From contig JAUSMV010000012.1 of assembly GCA_030645235.1 (NCBI GenBank), positions 682,001-746,000 on the forward strand: a stretch of DNA of 64,000 nucleotides, read 5' to 3'. A model generated the notes under the pieces. The model had not been told where the DNA came from. It worked only from the letters and a program-made list of their open reading frames with translations, and searched no databases. This document shows positions 40,135 to 50,768 of this stretch, piece by piece (the first letter of the stretch is position 1; the number at the start of each line of letters is the position of its first letter). The DNA is from Parvibaculum sp. GTDB lineage: Bacteria; Pseudomonadota; Alphaproteobacteria; Parvibaculales; Parvibaculaceae. Made by a program: the position numbers and the translations under genes.

Positions 40135-42651
40135 ATGAGTGAAATTTCAGAAACCGGCACGGAAGAAAACCCGATGCGTGTTGAACCCGATAATGATGCG
40201 GAACGCTGGTCGGGCAGGCGGTTGATTGTGCTGTCGGGGGTTCTCATCGCGGCGCTGGCGGCGCTGGCTGACGTGCTGCAGGTTCACGTTTTCGGCACCA
40301 GCGGTGCTCTAACGCTGATGGGCGTTCTGGTGGGTGCTGCTTTCATTCTATTTGCCATGAGTTCATCGCTGGTGCGTGATCCGAGCCAGACGCATGAGGC
40401 GGCAGGCGAGGCACTCGATACCTTGCCCGACCCTTGCTATGTCACGGACAGGCGCGGCGTTGTGCTATTTGCCAATGAGGCCTATCGTCATTTGCTCGGT
40501 CTCGTGAATGATACGCGGCCTGTGCCGCTGGAGCGGTTGCTCGCCGGTCACGAGAATCTGGCGGATGTTATGTTTCGTCTGGCACAAGCCGCGCGCACGG
40601 GCTTTGCCGCTGAAGAAGAAATTCGTTTTGCCTCGCGCAGTGGCACGCCGGAGCGCATTTACAAAGTTGTTGTGCGCCCCCTGAGCGGGCAGGCAGGCGG
40701 GGCCGTGTGGCTCTTGCGTGATCTCACCGTTGAGCGCGAACGCGTCGTTCAGGCAGAGCAAGACTGGCAGCGTGTTATGTCGTTCCTGTCAGCAACGCCT
40801 TTTGGATTTTATGCCACGAAAGCAAACGGAGATATTTCATTCGTCAATCCGAAACTTGCCAGCTGGCTCGGTACGGACAGGGCGCGCTTGTCGGCGCGGC
40901 CCACGAAGCTCGCTGAGTTTGTGGCGGGTGACACATCGGCGCTGACGCGCGGTGCAGAACTTGACGGTGCTATGGTTGCTGATATTGATCTGCGCGGTGC
41001 CGAAGGCCGCGTCTTTCCTGTGCGTATTGTGCAAACACTGGTGCCGGGCGGGGCGACGCGCGATGTGGCGCATTGGGGCATGGTGCTCGACCGCGCGACG
41101 GGCAATAAAGCCGAGGAGACGGCGCGCGACGCGGAACTGCGCTTTGCGCGCTTTTTCAACAATGCGCCTATTGGCATTGCCACCGTTGACAGTGAAGGTC
41201 GCATCGACAACGCCAACAGCGCCTTTCTGAATTATGTCGGTGACGGTGTTGAGCGCGGCACCAGCCTCAGCGAGCTTGTGATTGAGGATGACCGCGCTAG
41301 CGTTCAAGAAAGTCTTGCGGCAACGCGGGCGGGCAGGGCGACGCCGCCGGCTATTGAAGTGCGGCTTGCCAAAAGCTCCGAGCGCGTTGGTCTTCTCTAT
41401 GTCAGCCGCGTTGATGTGGAAGACGGTGCAAGCTCCACCGTGGCTTATCTCGTTGATGCCACCGAACAGAAATCGCTTGAATTGCAATTCGCTCAATCGC
41501 AGAAGATGCAGGCCATTGGCCAGCTCGCGGGCGGTGTGGCGCATGACTTTAACAACCTACTCACCGCTATTATCGGCTTTTGCGATCTGCTTCTCGCGCG
41601 CCATCAGGCGGGCGATCCGTCTTTTGCTGATGTGATGCAGATCAAGCAAAATGCCAATCGCGCGGCGAACCTGACGCGGCAGTTGCTGGCCTTTTCGCGC
41701 CGCCAGACATTGCGACCAAAGGTTTTGTCGCTCACCGATGCGCTGGCCGAATTGCAAAACCTGTTGTCGCGTTTGCTGACTGAAACCGTTGAACTGAAGA
41801 TCGTGAACGGTCGCGATCTGGGTCTTGTCAAGGTCGACCAGAACCAGCTTGAGCAAGTGATTATGAACCTTGCCGTCAATGCGCGCGACGCTATGCCCGA
41901 AGGCGGTAAGCTCACGATCCGTACCGCCAATGTGTCGGAAGACGACAGCCGCGCACTTGATCACGCACTGATGCCTGCGGCGGAATATATTCTGATTGAA
42001 GTTGCTGACACCGGCAGCGGCATTCCGAAAGAAAATCTCGGCAAGATTTTTGAGCCGTTTTATACGACCAAGGATCCGAGCAAGGGCACGGGGCTCGGTC
42101 TTTCAACCGTCTATGGTATCGTCAAGCAAACGGGCGGTTTCATTTTCCCGTACTCAACAATGGGCAAGGGTACGACGTTCCGCATCTATCTGCCGCGCCA
42201 TTTTGAAACTGCAGCCGAAGCCAAAGCCGAAGCGGAAGCCAAGGCTGCGGAAGCCGCGCCGGAACCAACAGACCTTACCGGCAAGGGCACGATCCTGCTT
42301 GTCGAAGACGAAGACGCGGTGCGCACCTTCGCGGCGCGCGCGCTCGCCACACGTGGCTATGACGTGCTGCAAGCCGAAAGCGGCGAGGCGGCACTTGCCA
42401 TCGTTGAAGCCTATGAAGGCACCATTGATCTTATCGTGTCTGACGTTGTCATGCCCAATATGGACGGGCCGACGCTGATCAAAGAACTTGCCGGAAAGCT
42501 ACCCGGTGTGAAGATCATTTTCGTGTCGGGATATGCTGAAGATGCCTTTGCCAAGAGTCTTGATCCGTCTCAGGAATTCCATTTCCTACCCAAGCCCTTC
42601 TCACTGAAGCAGCTTGCCGCCGCCGTTAAAGGCGTGATGAACAAGGGTTGA
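40135..42651 (+). CDS. cckA: Cell-cycle hybrid histidine kinase CckA
   Basis: An 838-residue membrane kinase. Two helices (about 28-48 and 52-75) are followed by PAS-like sensors (about 90-200, 210-320 and 330-440). Then come the HisKA box with its phospho-His in GGVAHDFNNLLTAIIGFCDL (about 465), the catalytic domain with N-box MNLAVNARDAMPEGG, G1 VADTGSGIP and G2 GTGLGLSTVYGI, and a C-terminal receiver with its Asp in VSDVVMPNMDG. The HDFNNLLTAIIGFCDLLL stretch is diagnostic of CckA. It phosphorylates CtrA through ChpT. The ATG at 40135 was preferred to a GTG five codons upstream. Confidence 0.94.
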   Translation: MSEISETGTEENPMRVEPDNDAERWSGRRLIVLSGVLIAALAALADVLQVHVFGTSGALTLMGVLVGAAFILFAMSSSLVRDPSQTHEAAGEALDTLPDPCYVTDRRGVVLFANEAYRHLLGLVNDTRPVPLERLLAGHENLADVMFRLAQAARTGFAAEEEIRFASRSGTPERIYKVVVRPLSGQAGGAVWLLRDLTVERERVVQAEQDWQRVMSFLSATPFGFYATKANGDISFVNPKLASWLGTDRARLSARPTKLAEFVAGDTSALTRGAELDGAMVADIDLRGAEGRVFPVRIVQTLVPGGATRDVAHWGMVLDRATGNKAEETARDAELRFARFFNNAPIGIATVDSEGRIDNANSAFLNYVGDGVERGTSLSELVIEDDRASVQESLAATRAGRATPPAIEVRLAKSSERVGLLYVSRVDVEDGASSTVAYLVDATEQKSLELQFAQSQKMQAIGQLAGGVAHDFNNLLTAIIGFCDLLLARHQAGDPSFADVMQIKQNANRAANLTRQLLAFSRRQTLRPKVLSLTDALAELQNLLSRLLTETVELKIVNGRDLGLVKVDQNQLEQVIMNLAVNARDAMPEGGKLTIRTANVSEDDSRALDHALMPAAEYILIEVADTGSGIPKENLGKIFEPFYTTKDPSKGTGLGLSTVYGIVKQTGGFIFPYSTMGKGTTFRIYLPRHFETAAEAKAEAEAKAAEAAPEPTDLTGKGTILLVEDEDAVRTFAARALATRGYDVLQAESGEAALAIVEAYEGTIDLIVSDVVMPNMDGPTLIKELAGKLPGVKIIFVSGYAEDAFAKSLDPSQEFHFLPKPFSLKQLAAAVKGVMNKG

Positions 42652-42694
42652 TCCGATTCCCTTTGGCGTTTCAAAAATCGTCCTTAATTTTTGC

Positions 42695-42709
42695 GAACAT
42701 CTGCGGAAC
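42695..42709. promoter_or_regulatory. LexA (SOS) box of recA
   Basis: GAAC-ATCTGCG-GAAC is the reverse complement of GTTC-N7-GTTC, the LexA operator of alphaproteobacteria. It lies 118 bases before recA in the gap after cckA. Confidence 0.88.
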
Positions 42710-42826
42710 TTGGACCGAATTCAATTTTATTTTCAAGGACTTAAAATTTTCCTTGCCGAAGGGAACAAAAGAGGTACATTCCTTCCAATTGCTTCATTTG
42801 AGCCACCGTGAAATAAGGGGAATGAG

Positions 42827-43927
42827 ATGTCGAAAAACGTCGTGCAGCTTTCGGATAAGAGCGATAAAGGCGATATGGACAAGCAGAAAGCCCTTGAGGC
42901 GGCGCTGAGCCAGATTGAGCGTTCCTTTGGTAAAGGCTCGATCATGCGGCTCGGCAAGAACGAGCAACTGGTTGAGATTGAGTCCATTTCGACGGGTTCT
43001 CTCGGCCTCGACATCGCGCTGGGCATCGGCGGATTGCCGCGCGGTCGCGTTATTGAAATTTACGGTCCTGAATCATCGGGCAAGACGACACTGGCCTTGC
43101 AGACTATTGCCGAAGCCCAGAAGAGCGGCGGCGTTTGCGCTTTCATCGATGCGGAACATGCGCTTGATCCGGTCTATGCGCGTAAGCTCAAAGTGCAGCT
43201 TGATGATCTGCTGATCTCGCAGCCCGACACAGGCGAACAGGCTCTCGAAATTTGTGACACGCTGGTGCGGTCCGGTGCCGTCGACATCATCGTTATCGAC
43301 TCGGTTGCGGCGCTCACGCCCAAGGCGGAACTTGAAGGCGAGATGGGCGACAGCCTGCCGGGTCTTCAGGCGCGTCTGATGAGCCAGGCGCTGCGCAAGC
43401 TCACCGGTTCGATCTCGAAGTCGAATACGATGGTCATTTTCATCAATCAAATCCGTATGAAAATCGGCGTGATGTTCGGCAGCCCCGAAACAACGACGGG
43501 CGGCAATGCGCTGAAATTCTACGCCTCTGTGCGTCTCGACATTCGCCGTATCGGCGCGATCAAAGACCGCGAAGAAGTGGTCGGCAATCAGACGCGCGTG
43601 AAGGTCGTCAAAAACAAAGTGGCGCCGCCCTTCAAGCAAGTTGAATTCGACATCATGTATGGCGAAGGCATTTCCAAAATGGGCGAGCTTGTCGATCTCG
43701 GTGTGAAGGCCGGTATCGTTGAGAAATCGGGTTCTTGGTTCTCCTATAACAGTACGCGCATCGGTCAGGGGCGTGATAATTCCAAGAACTTCCTGCGTGA
43801 CAATCCGGAAATGGCAGCCGAAATCGAGAAGGCCATCCGCGCCAATGCGGGCCTTATCGCCGAGCAGATTCTGCAAGGAACGCCGGAAGAAGACAGCGAC
43901 GGCGACGATCTGGAAGAGATCGCATAA
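42827..43927 (+). CDS. recA: Recombinase RecA
   Basis: A 366-residue RecA of normal length. Walker A GPESSGKT (about 80-87), Walker [13 protein letters not shown], loop L1 [20 protein letters not shown], loop L2 region [20 protein letters not shown] and an acidic C-terminus ([13 protein letters not shown]). It drives homologous recombination and LexA self-cleavage. AAGGGGAATGAG lies before the ATG, and a LexA box lies upstream. Confidence 0.98.
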   Translation: MSKNVVQLSDKSDKGDMDKQKALEAALSQIERSFGKGSIMRLGKNEQLVEIESISTGSLGLDIALGIGGLPRGRVIEIYGPESSGKTTLALQTIAEAQKSGGVCAFIDAEHALDPVYARKLKVQLDDLLISQPDTGEQALEICDTLVRSGAVDIIVIDSVAALTPKAELEGEMGDSLPGLQARLMSQALRKLTGSISKSNTMVIFINQIRMKIGVMFGSPETTTGGNALKFYASVRLDIRRIGAIKDREEVVGNQTRVKVVKNKVAPPFKQVEFDIMYGEGISKMGELVDLGVKAGIVEKSGSWFSYNSTRIGQGRDNSKNFLRDNPEMAAEIEKAIRANAGLIAEQILQGTPEEDSDGDDLEEIA

Positions 43928-43965
43928 GCGGCTTTAGGACTGGTTGCTGAGACGGAATTGACGTG

Positions 43966-43993
43966 TCGGCCGGACCTGATCGGGTTCGGCCGA
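43966..43993 (+). other. Hairpin after recA
   Basis: Stem TCGGCCG/CGGCCGA extended inward by GACC/GGTT-type pairs, 38 bases after the recA stop. No T-tract follows, so it may be a processing or stabilising hairpin instead of a classical terminator. Confidence 0.35.
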
Positions 43994-44065
43994 TGCCTTC
44001 TAAAATGCGGGGATAAGAGTTCGGACGATTTTTTCCGGCTCTGACAGGCTCGGAATTTCGAGTCA

Positions 44066-44094
44066 TTTCTTGCAAGAGATCGAGTGTTTCCATG
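44066..44094 (+). repeat. Dispersed 29-bp element with TCTTGCAAGA palindrome (copy 2)
   Basis: Identical over 29 bases to the copy at 24278 on the other strand. Beyond the core, GAGATCGAGTGTTT is repeated within the copy and TATCCCCGC follows 73 bases later. It lies in the recA-alaS gap. Confidence 0.7.
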
Positions 44095-44651
44095 TCGAGA
44101 TCGAGTGTTTTCGAGCTGTCTTGCGTCGAGTGTTTCGCGCTTCGGTTCCGGTTTTGATTTTTTGCCTATCCCCGCTGTTATTTTCCAAATTATTAAAAAT
44201 GTTTTCTCTGCCTGAGTGCAAGGGCGGCGTCGGGGACCCCACCGGCGCCGTTTTGCGTTTTGGCGGTGCGTGCGCGTTTTTACGGGGATTTTTTATTTTT
44301 CGGGCTGACCGAGATTTACACCCTTGAAACAAGGCGGACACGTTCCGGCGGGGATAGGTCCGCGTGACGGGTTTTGAAGCCGGAATCCGCGTGAAAAAAT
44401 GATTTCCGCTCTTGTCGGCCTGCGACTTCGTTCCATCGGGGATTTCTAGACAGGGCGCGGGGCGAAAGGTAAAAGCACATAACGGTTTAGCTGTCCGAAA
44501 CTGCGTGGCTCCGAAGGAGCTTTAAGTCCTGACGGACGCGCGGGAGCGGGTGGCTTTTGCATATATGAATGAGCTGCCGATCGTGTGCTGTCGGTGACTG
44601 ACAAGTCCGGCGTGACACGCGATTGACGGGAATGAACGAGAGAAAACGAGA
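44095..44651. other. Long gene-free stretch before alaS
   Basis: I see no gene in this stretch. It holds the tail of the dispersed element, a GC-rich segment with weak inverted repeats around 44225-44255 (GGCGTCGGGG/CCCACCGGCGCC), runs of T near 44285-44300, and about 250 bases of alaS leader without a clear promoter. It could contain a small RNA or a structured leader, but nothing in the sequence proves it. Confidence 0.4.
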
Positions 44652-47321
44652 ATGGCCGGCCTCAACGAGATCCGCAGCACCTATCTGGAATATTTCCGTA
44701 AGAACGGCCATGAGGTCGTCTCATCGGGTCCGCTTGTGCCGACCAATGATCCGACGCTGCTGTTCACCAATGCCGGCATGGTGCCTTTCAAAAACGTATT
44801 CACCGGTCAGGAAACGCGGCCCTATGTGCGCGCGACCTCGTCGCAGAAATGTGTGCGGGCGGGCGGCAAGCATAATGATCTCGACAATGTGGGCTACACG
44901 GCGCGGCATCACACGTTCTTCGAGATGCTCGGTAATTTCTCGTTCGGCGATTATTTCAAACCTGAGGCGATTGAGTTTGCCTGGAACCTCATCACCAAAG
45001 AATTCGGCCTGCCGAAAGATCGCCTGCTTGCGACCGTCTATCATGATGATGACGAGGCGCATGGGTTGTGGAAGAAAATCGCAGGCCTGAGCGACAGCCA
45101 GATCATCCGCATACCGACGGCAGATAATTTCTGGTCGATGGGCGACACAGGCCCGTGCGGTCCCTGCTCTGAAATCTTTTTCGATCACGGTCCGAAAATT
45201 CCGGGCGGCCCGCCCGGCAGCGCAGACCAGGACGGCGACCGCTTTATCGAAATCTGGAACCTCGTGTTCATGCAGTTCGATCAGATCGCGCCCGGCGACC
45301 GCCGCCCGCTGCCCAAGCCCTCGATCGATACGGGTATGGGGCTCGAGCGCATTGCCGCCGTGCTGCAGGGCACGCATGACAATTACGCGACTGACCTGAT
45401 GCGCGGCCTCATTGTGGCGAGCGCCGAAGCGTCAAAGTCTGATCCCGATGGCCCCCATGCGGTGAGCCATCGCGTGATTGCCGATCATTTGCGCACGAGC
45501 TGCTTCCTGATTGCGGATGGTGTGTTGCCGTCGAATGAAGGCCGCGGCTATGTGCTGCGCCGGATCATGCGCCGCGCGATGCGCCATGCGCAGCTGATCG
45601 GTGTGAGTGAGCCGCTGATGTGGAAACTGGTTCCTGCATTGGTGCGCTGGATGGGCGAGGCCTACCCGGAACTGCGCCGCGCCGAACCGCTCATCACTGA
45701 AACACTGAAGCTTGAGGAGCGCCGCTTCCGTGAGACACTGGTGCGCGGGTTGAAACTGCTTGACGAAGAACTTGAAAAAATCGGCAGCGCCAAAGTGCTC
45801 GCCGGTGATGTCGCGTTCCGTCTTTACGATACGTATGGTTTCCCGCTCGATCTGACGCAGGACGCGCTGCGCCCCAAAGGGATCGAAGTGGAGCAGGCGG
45901 GCTTTGACGCGGCGATGCAGAAGCAGCGCGAAGATGCGCGCGCGGCCTGGTCGGGCTCAGGCCAAAAGGCGACGGAGACGGTTTGGTTCGAGTTGCGCGA
46001 AAAACTCGGTGCGAGCGAGTTCCTCGGCTACGAAACCGAAAGCGTTGAAGGTAAGATCGTCGGGCTTGTTGTGGATGGTGCGCCGGTTGACAGCGTGAAG
46101 GCCGGACAAGAAGCAGGCATCATCACCAACCAGACGCCGTTCTATGGCGAGTCCGGTGGTCAGGTCGGCGATACGGGGATGCTGTTCGCGGGCAGCGGTG
46201 CAGAGTTTGTTGTCACGGACACGCTGAAAAAACTCGGCGACATGATCGTGCATTTCGGCACGCTTAATCGCGGTGCGTTGAAGATCGGCGATGTGGTCGA
46301 GATGAAAGTCGATAGCGCACGCCGTACAGCGACGCGGGCAAATCATTCGGCGACGCATTTGCTGCATGAAGCGCTGCGCCGTGTGCTGGGTGAGCATGTG
46401 ACGCAAAAAGGTTCGATGGTATCGCCGGAGCGGTTGCGTTTTGACTTTTCGCATCCGAAGCCGATGACGCCGGAAGAAATTTCGGAAGTGGAATCCATCG
46501 TCAACCGCGTCATTCGTCAGAACCGCGATGTGTCCACGCGTCTGATGACGCCGGATGAAGCGATTGAAGCCGGTGCGCTCGCGCTCTTCGGTGAAAAATA
46601 TGGTGACGAAGTGCGCGTGCTGACGATGGGTGTCAATGAAGACACCAACGGCAAACACTATTCGGTCGAACTCTGCGGCGGCACGCATGTGCACCGTGTC
46701 GGCGATATTGCGATTTTCAAAATCGTCAGCGAAACGGCGGTCGCCTCGGGCGTTCGTCGTATTGAGGGTCTGACGGCGGAAGGGGCGCGGCTTTATCTCG
46801 TCGAGCAGGATCGCTTGCTGCGTGAGGCGGCGGGCGCGATGAAAATTGCGAGCGAAGATTTGCCGGAGCGCGTTGTGGCGCTGATGGATGAGCGCAAGCG
46901 GTTGGACCGTGAGCTGAATGACGCGAAGAAGAAACTCGCAATGGGCGGCGGCGCGGCTTCTGGTGAGGCGTCACCGTCGCAAAGCATCGGCGGCGTCAAT
47001 ATTGTGGCGCGTGTGCTGGCGGGTGTGAATCCGAAAGATTTGCGCGGGCTGATTGATGAGGCCAAGCAACAGATCGGGTCCGGCATTGTGGCGCTTGTGG
47101 CCGTCAGCGAAGACGGCAAAGGCGCGATTGCAGTGGGCGTTACGGCAGACCTCACCTCGAAGTTCAATGCGGTGGAGCTGGTGAAAGCCGGTTCCGGCGC
47201 GATGGGCGGCGCGGGCGGTGGCGGGCGACCGGATATGGCGCAGGCGGGCGGGCCGGACGGCGACAAGGCGGATGCGGCGCTTGAGGCTGTGAAAGCGGCG
47301 CTGGTTTCGGCTGCGGCTTAG
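44652..47321 (+). CDS. alaS: Alanine-tRNA ligase
   Basis: An 889-residue class II synthetase. The N-terminal catalytic domain has [30 protein letters not shown] (motif 2 region) and [13 protein letters not shown] (motif 3). The editing domain has the zinc-binding HSATHLLH (about 564) and CGGTH (about 674) motifs, and a C-terminal glycine-rich domain ends the protein. It charges tRNA-Ala and clears Ser/Gly mischarging. recA followed by alaS is a common alphaproteobacterial order. Confidence 0.98.
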   Translation: MAGLNEIRSTYLEYFRKNGHEVVSSGPLVPTNDPTLLFTNAGMVPFKNVFTGQETRPYVRATSSQKCVRAGGKHNDLDNVGYTARHHTFFEMLGNFSFGDYFKPEAIEFAWNLITKEFGLPKDRLLATVYHDDDEAHGLWKKIAGLSDSQIIRIPTADNFWSMGDTGPCGPCSEIFFDHGPKIPGGPPGSADQDGDRFIEIWNLVFMQFDQIAPGDRRPLPKPSIDTGMGLERIAAVLQGTHDNYATDLMRGLIVASAEASKSDPDGPHAVSHRVIADHLRTSCFLIADGVLPSNEGRGYVLRRIMRRAMRHAQLIGVSEPLMWKLVPALVRWMGEAYPELRRAEPLITETLKLEERRFRETLVRGLKLLDEELEKIGSAKVLAGDVAFRLYDTYGFPLDLTQDALRPKGIEVEQAGFDAAMQKQREDARAAWSGSGQKATETVWFELREKLGASEFLGYETESVEGKIVGLVVDGAPVDSVKAGQEAGIITNQTPFYGESGGQVGDTGMLFAGSGAEFVVTDTLKKLGDMIVHFGTLNRGALKIGDVVEMKVDSARRTATRANHSATHLLHEALRRVLGEHVTQKGSMVSPERLRFDFSHPKPMTPEEISEVESIVNRVIRQNRDVSTRLMTPDEAIEAGALALFGEKYGDEVRVLTMGVNEDTNGKHYSVELCGGTHVHRVGDIAIFKIVSETAVASGVRRIEGLTAEGARLYLVEQDRLLREAAGAMKIASEDLPERVVALMDERKRLDRELNDAKKKLAMGGGAASGEASPSQSIGGVNIVARVLAGVNPKDLRGLIDEAKQQIGSGIVALVAVSEDGKGAIAVGVTADLTSKFNAVELVKAGSGAMGGAGGGGRPDMAQAGGPDGDKADAALEAVKAALVSAAA

Positions 47322-47598
47322 GCTGCTTCGTCATTGTTAGCAACGGAGTGACGCGGCAATCCATCCTTGCTGAGGCAGACTGGGTTGCTTCGCTTCGCTC
47401 GCAATGATGAATTATTTTAGTTTTTGTACGGAGGGTGTGACTACCCCCCTCCCTAGCCCTCCCCCTCGCATTGCGCGTAGGCGCAAAGAAAGGATGGGGG
47501 AGGGGATTTACTTGTTGTGGCGCACGCTCCGAATTGCTTCGCTTTGCCCGCAACGACGAAATTGATAAGACCTTCGCGCAATCGTCATAAGAGCGATG
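47322..47598. repeat. Composite intergenic repeat region
   Basis: The gap between alaS and the membrane protein gene is made of repeat-like modules. 47340-47416 has GCGGCAATCCATCCTTGCTG and a TTGCTTCGCTTCGCTCGCAA hairpin. 47437-47510 has CCTCCCTAGCCCTCCCCCT and the facing GGATGGGGGAGGGG. 47525-47565 has another ATTGCTTCGCTTTGCCCGCA module. A related TTTGCTCCTCGCAATGACGG stretch occurs at 62819. No gene is seen. Confidence 0.55.
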
Positions 47599-48111
47599 CT
47601 ATTCAGCCCGCCGCTTGAAAAACAATTCGCGCAGGCGGTCTTGTCCGAGGACGCGGCCAAGTTCGTTGATGGCGAAGAAGGGCAGGAGGGCGACGAAGGC
47701 CATGAAGGTGAGAGAGATAATTTGCGGCAGTGAGGTGAGCAAGAGACCATCGCTTGACGGGGTCGCAGGCACATGCCGGATTGCTTCGACCAGTTTTTCT
47801 TCGAGAATGTTAAAGCCGATGATGACAATAGCGAAGAGTGCTGCCTTGATGATGATGGGCCAGATGAGCGCATAGCGCTCGGCGCGTTTGCCAAGATGCA
47901 GGTGTTCGGCGATGAGCACGAATTTGCCGAAGAGCAGCGCCTTGACCGTGATGCCGCCAAGCTGGGCGAAGAGATTCCATTGGGATGACAAGATAGCGTT
48001 GTGCAGCGTAAAGACGCTGAGGAGAAGCCATAGATAGGCAGCAATGATAAGGAAGTGCTGCATCCGCTGAAACAGGGTTTTCTTGTGACCAAGTGTTGTG
48101 TCTGCGGACAT
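47599..48111 (-). CDS. Hypothetical membrane protein
   Basis: A 170-residue integral membrane protein with four hydrophobic segments (about 20-42, 50-72, 83-108, 130-155). After the first pair comes an EHLHLGKRAERYALIWP loop, and the C-terminus is basic (LRELFFKRRAE). I do not recognise the family. The ATG at 48111 begins just before a short polar lead; a longer open frame runs through a dispersed hairpin repeat and is not coding. Confidence 0.65.
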   Translation of the reverse strand: MSADTTLGHKKTLFQRMQHFLIIAAYLWLLLSVFTLHNAILSSQWNLFAQLGGITVKALLFGKFVLIAEHLHLGKRAERYALIWPIIIKAALFAIVIIGFNILEEKLVEAIRHVPATPSSDGLLLTSLPQIISLTFMAFVALLPFFAINELGRVLGQDRLRELFFKRRAE

Positions 48112-48210
48112 GGTGCCTGTCTCCCCAATGGCGTTCAGGGAAGGGTATGCGTTGGCTTCGACTGTCGCAAGAGCAGGGTACGGCGTTTTTTTGTGCGGGT
48201 TTAAAGACGT

Positions 48211-48240
48211 GGATGGCCGGGTCAAGCCCGGCCATGACGG
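48211..48240. repeat. 30-bp hairpin repeat, family B (copy 1)
   Basis: Stem ATGGCCGGG/CCCGGCCAT with loop TCAAG, followed by GACGG. The copy at 55301 has the same frame with a compensatory pair change. It lies about 100 bases upstream of the membrane protein start. Confidence 0.78.
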
Positions 48241-48284
48241 GTTATTTTGTGTTTTTAGTTTGTATGCAGAGTAATAACTCAAGA

Positions 48285-48325
48285 CCCTCACCCAACCCTC
48301 TCCCAGAGGGAGAGGACTAAGTAAG
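48285..48325 (+). repeat. Dispersed hairpin repeat, family A (copy 2, shortened stem)
   Basis: CCCTCACCCAACC followed by CTCTCCC-AGA-GGGAGAG and GACTAAGTAAG. Compared with the other copies the GC pair at the stem tip is missing. It lies 13 bases before the icd stop on the opposite strand. Confidence 0.78.
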
Positions 48326-48337
48326 AAAGGTCGAGCC

Positions 48338-49576
48338 TTAGGCCTGTTTTGCGAGCGCCTTGACGAGGTTCTCGGCGACTTTGTCGAGGAAGCCTTCGGT
48401 GGTCAGCCACTTCTGTTCGGAGCCGACGAGGAGGGCCAGATCTTTTGTCATGTGGCCGCTCTCAACCGTGCTGACACAGACTTTTTCCAGCGTGTGCGCG
48501 AAGTTGTCCAATTCAGGATTGCCGTCGAGCTTGGCGCGGTGGACGAGACCACGGGTCCAAGCAAAGATTGAGGCGATGGAGTTGGTCGAGGTTTGTTCGC
48601 CGCGCTGATGCTGGCGGAAATGGCGTGTGACCGTGCCGTGAGCTGCTTCGGCCTCCATGATTTTGCCATCGGGTGTGAGCAGCACGGATGTCATGAGGCC
48701 CAGTGAGCCGAAGCCCTGAGCAACTGAGTCCGACTGCACGTCGCCGTCGTAGTTTTTGCAGGCCCAGACATAACCGCCGGACCATTTCAAGGCTGAGGCG
48801 ACCATGTCGTCGATGAGGCGGTGCTCATAAACGATTTTGGCTTTTTCAAATTCGGCTTTGTATTCGCTTTCATAGACGTCTTCGAAAATGTCTTTGAAGC
48901 GGCCGTCATAGGCCTTGAGGATTGTGTTTTTGGTCGAGAGATAGACCGGAAATTTGCGGTCGAGACCGAACTTCAGGCAGGCGCGGGCGAAGTCTTTGAT
49001 CGAGGCATCGAGATTATACATCGAGAGCGAGACGCCGGCGGCGGGGAAATTGAACACGTCATGTTCAATCGTTTCCTTGCCGTCTTCGGAGACCCATTTG
49101 ATTGTCAGTTTGCCTTTGCCGGGGACGAGGAAATCCGTGGCGCGGTACTGATCGCCGAAGGCGTGGCGCGCGATGACGATGGGTTCGGTCCAGCCGGGCA
49201 CGAGGCGGGGAATGTTGCGGCAGATGATGGGTTCGCGGAAGACGGTGCCGTCGAGAATGTTGCGGATGGTGCCGTTGGGCGACTTCCACATTTTCTTGAG
49301 GCCGAATTCTTTCACGCGGGCTTCGTCCGGCGTGATGGTGGCGCATTTGATGCCGACGCCGTGGCGCTTGATGGCTTCGGCGGCATCGGTCGTCACCTTG
49401 TCGTCGGTGGCGTCGCGATGTTCCATGCCGAGGTCGTAATAGTCGATTTCGAGGTCGAGGAAGGGGAGGATCAGCTTGTCCTTGATCATCTTCCAGATGA
49501 TGCGGGTCATTTCGTCGCCATCGAGATCGACGACCGGATTTTTGACTTTAATCTTTTTCACGGAAGATTGGGACAT
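48338..49576 (-). CDS. icd: Isocitrate dehydrogenase, NADP-dependent
   Basis: A 412-residue enzyme of the homodimeric eukaryote-like class, not the Escherichia coli type. Sequence marks include [20 protein letters not shown], the substrate loop [32 protein letters not shown], and the NADP-binding [20 protein letters not shown]. It oxidises isocitrate to 2-oxoglutarate in the TCA cycle. It is transcribed alone, divergent from trmJ. Confidence 0.97.
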   Translation of the reverse strand: MSQSSVKKIKVKNPVVDLDGDEMTRIIWKMIKDKLILPFLDLEIDYYDLGMEHRDATDDKVTTDAAEAIKRHGVGIKCATITPDEARVKEFGLKKMWKSPNGTIRNILDGTVFREPIICRNIPRLVPGWTEPIVIARHAFGDQYRATDFLVPGKGKLTIKWVSEDGKETIEHDVFNFPAAGVSLSMYNLDASIKDFARACLKFGLDRKFPVYLSTKNTILKAYDGRFKDIFEDVYESEYKAEFEKAKIVYEHRLIDDMVASALKWSGGYVWACKNYDGDVQSDSVAQGFGSLGLMTSVLLTPDGKIMEAEAAHGTVTRHFRQHQRGEQTSTNSIASIFAWTRGLVHRAKLDGNPELDNFAHTLEKVCVSTVESGHMTKDLALLVGSEQKWLTTEGFLDKVAENLVKALAKQA

Positions 49577-49744
49577 GCGGCTTCAGACCCTTCGAGGCGT
49601 GTACGATTTGGACGCAGGCATGCGAGGGACTCAAAGCGCCCGACGCGGGGAGATATGATCGTATAACATTGTGTGCCATTTGATTAAAGGCAGGGGATCG
49701 CTTATTGACCGCCCATAAACTATGCCGTAGCGGAAATGTGACCA

Positions 49745-50527
49745 ATGGCCGGAACCGATCAGACCAAAAATGACCTCAGCCCCGCCGAACGCGGGCCTGC
49801 CGTGATTCTCGTGGCCCCGCAGATGGGTGAAAATATCGGCACGGCGGCCCGCGCCATGCTGAATTTCGGCCTCACTGAGATGCGCCTTGTGGCGCCCCGC
49901 GACGGTTGGCCGAATGACCGGGCCCGCGCGGTCTCGTCGGGTGCGGACGCTGTGATTGACGCGGTGGTGGTGCATGAGCAGACGGAACAGGCGGTCGCCG
50001 ACCTCGATTATGTGATTGCGACGACGGCGCGCCACCGCGACATGATGAAGCCTGTGCTGACGCCTGCGACGGCGGCGGCAAAGCTCAGGGAGGTGATGGC
50101 GGGCGGCGGCAAGGCGGGCGTGCTGTTCGGGCCGGAGCGGACGGGGCTGACGAATGACGATGTGGTGCTGGCGGACGCGACGCTGATGGTGCCGGTCAAT
50201 CCGGCTTTTGCGTCGCTGAACCTTGCGCAGGCGGTGTTGCTGGTCGGCTATGAGTGGTTCAAGGCGGGGGACGCGACGCCTGCCGAACGCATGGATTATC
50301 TGGGCGGGCGACCGGCGACAAAGGAGGAGCTTTTGGGCTTTTTCGGGCATCTGGAGCGGGAGCTTGACCGGTTTGGCTTTTTGAAGCCACCGGAGAAGCG
50401 GCCTTCGATGATCCGCAATATCCGCAATCTGTTTCAGCGGGCGGGCATGACCGAGCAGGAGGTTCGGACGTTTCGCGGGATCGTGGCGTCGCTGACGCGG
50501 GATAAGGCGAAGTGGGATATTGAGTAA
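49745..50527 (+). CDS. trmJ: tRNA (cytidine/uridine-2'-O-)-methyltransferase TrmJ
   Basis: A 260-residue SPOUT methyltransferase with the knot motifs NIGTAARAMLNFGLTEMRLV, GVLFGPERTGLTNDD and NPAFASLNLAQAVLLVGYEW, and a C-terminal helical extension (residues about 175-260) typical of TrmJ. It methylates the ribose at tRNA position 32. The icd gene is divergent and a family A repeat follows its stop. Confidence 0.9.
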   Translation: MAGTDQTKNDLSPAERGPAVILVAPQMGENIGTAARAMLNFGLTEMRLVAPRDGWPNDRARAVSSGADAVIDAVVVHEQTEQAVADLDYVIATTARHRDMMKPVLTPATAAAKLREVMAGGGKAGVLFGPERTGLTNDDVVLADATLMVPVNPAFASLNLAQAVLLVGYEWFKAGDATPAERMDYLGGRPATKEELLGFFGHLERELDRFGFLKPPEKRPSMIRNIRNLFQRAGMTEQEVRTFRGIVASLTRDKAKWDIE

Positions 50528-50545
50528 AAAGGAAGGAAGTTTAAG

Positions 50546-50590
50546 CCCCTCACCCAACCCTCTCCCGCAAGCGGGAGAGGACTAAGTAAG
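50546..50590 (+). repeat. Dispersed hairpin repeat, family A (copy 3)
   Basis: CCCCTCACCCAACC followed by the full hairpin CTCTCCCGC-AA-GCGGGAGAG and GACTAAGTAAG, 19 bases after the trmJ stop. It is nearly identical to the copy at 60738. Confidence 0.85.
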
Positions 50591-50768
50591 AATTGACTTA
50601 CTTAGTCTTGCGGGCTACAAACCGGCCAGAAATCAGCCCTTCTTTATGTTTTTGGGGGGCTGTTTTTGTTTTACGCACCCGTGGAGTCCGGCGACGCTAA
50701 CGCTGAGTTCCTGTCGGCCCGAAAGGGTAAAGGAGGGCGCGTTTCCACTGTTTTTATAGGAAACCGCG

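Noticed and set aside
44360-44650. A tRNA or T-box-like leader before alaS
   Set aside because: No cloverleaf, GTTCGA arm or T-box sequence is present, and T-boxes are not expected in alphaproteobacteria.
48112-48291. A 60-residue N-terminal extension of the membrane protein
   Set aside because: The extra codons translate the family B hairpin (giving WPGLTRPSTS) and match a repeat, not a protein. The ATG at 48111 is the likely start.
48821-49666. A 281-codon open frame opposite icd
   Set aside because: It is the mirror of a highly biased coding strand. The translation is rich in Phe, Asp and Glu with no domain, and icd itself is certain.
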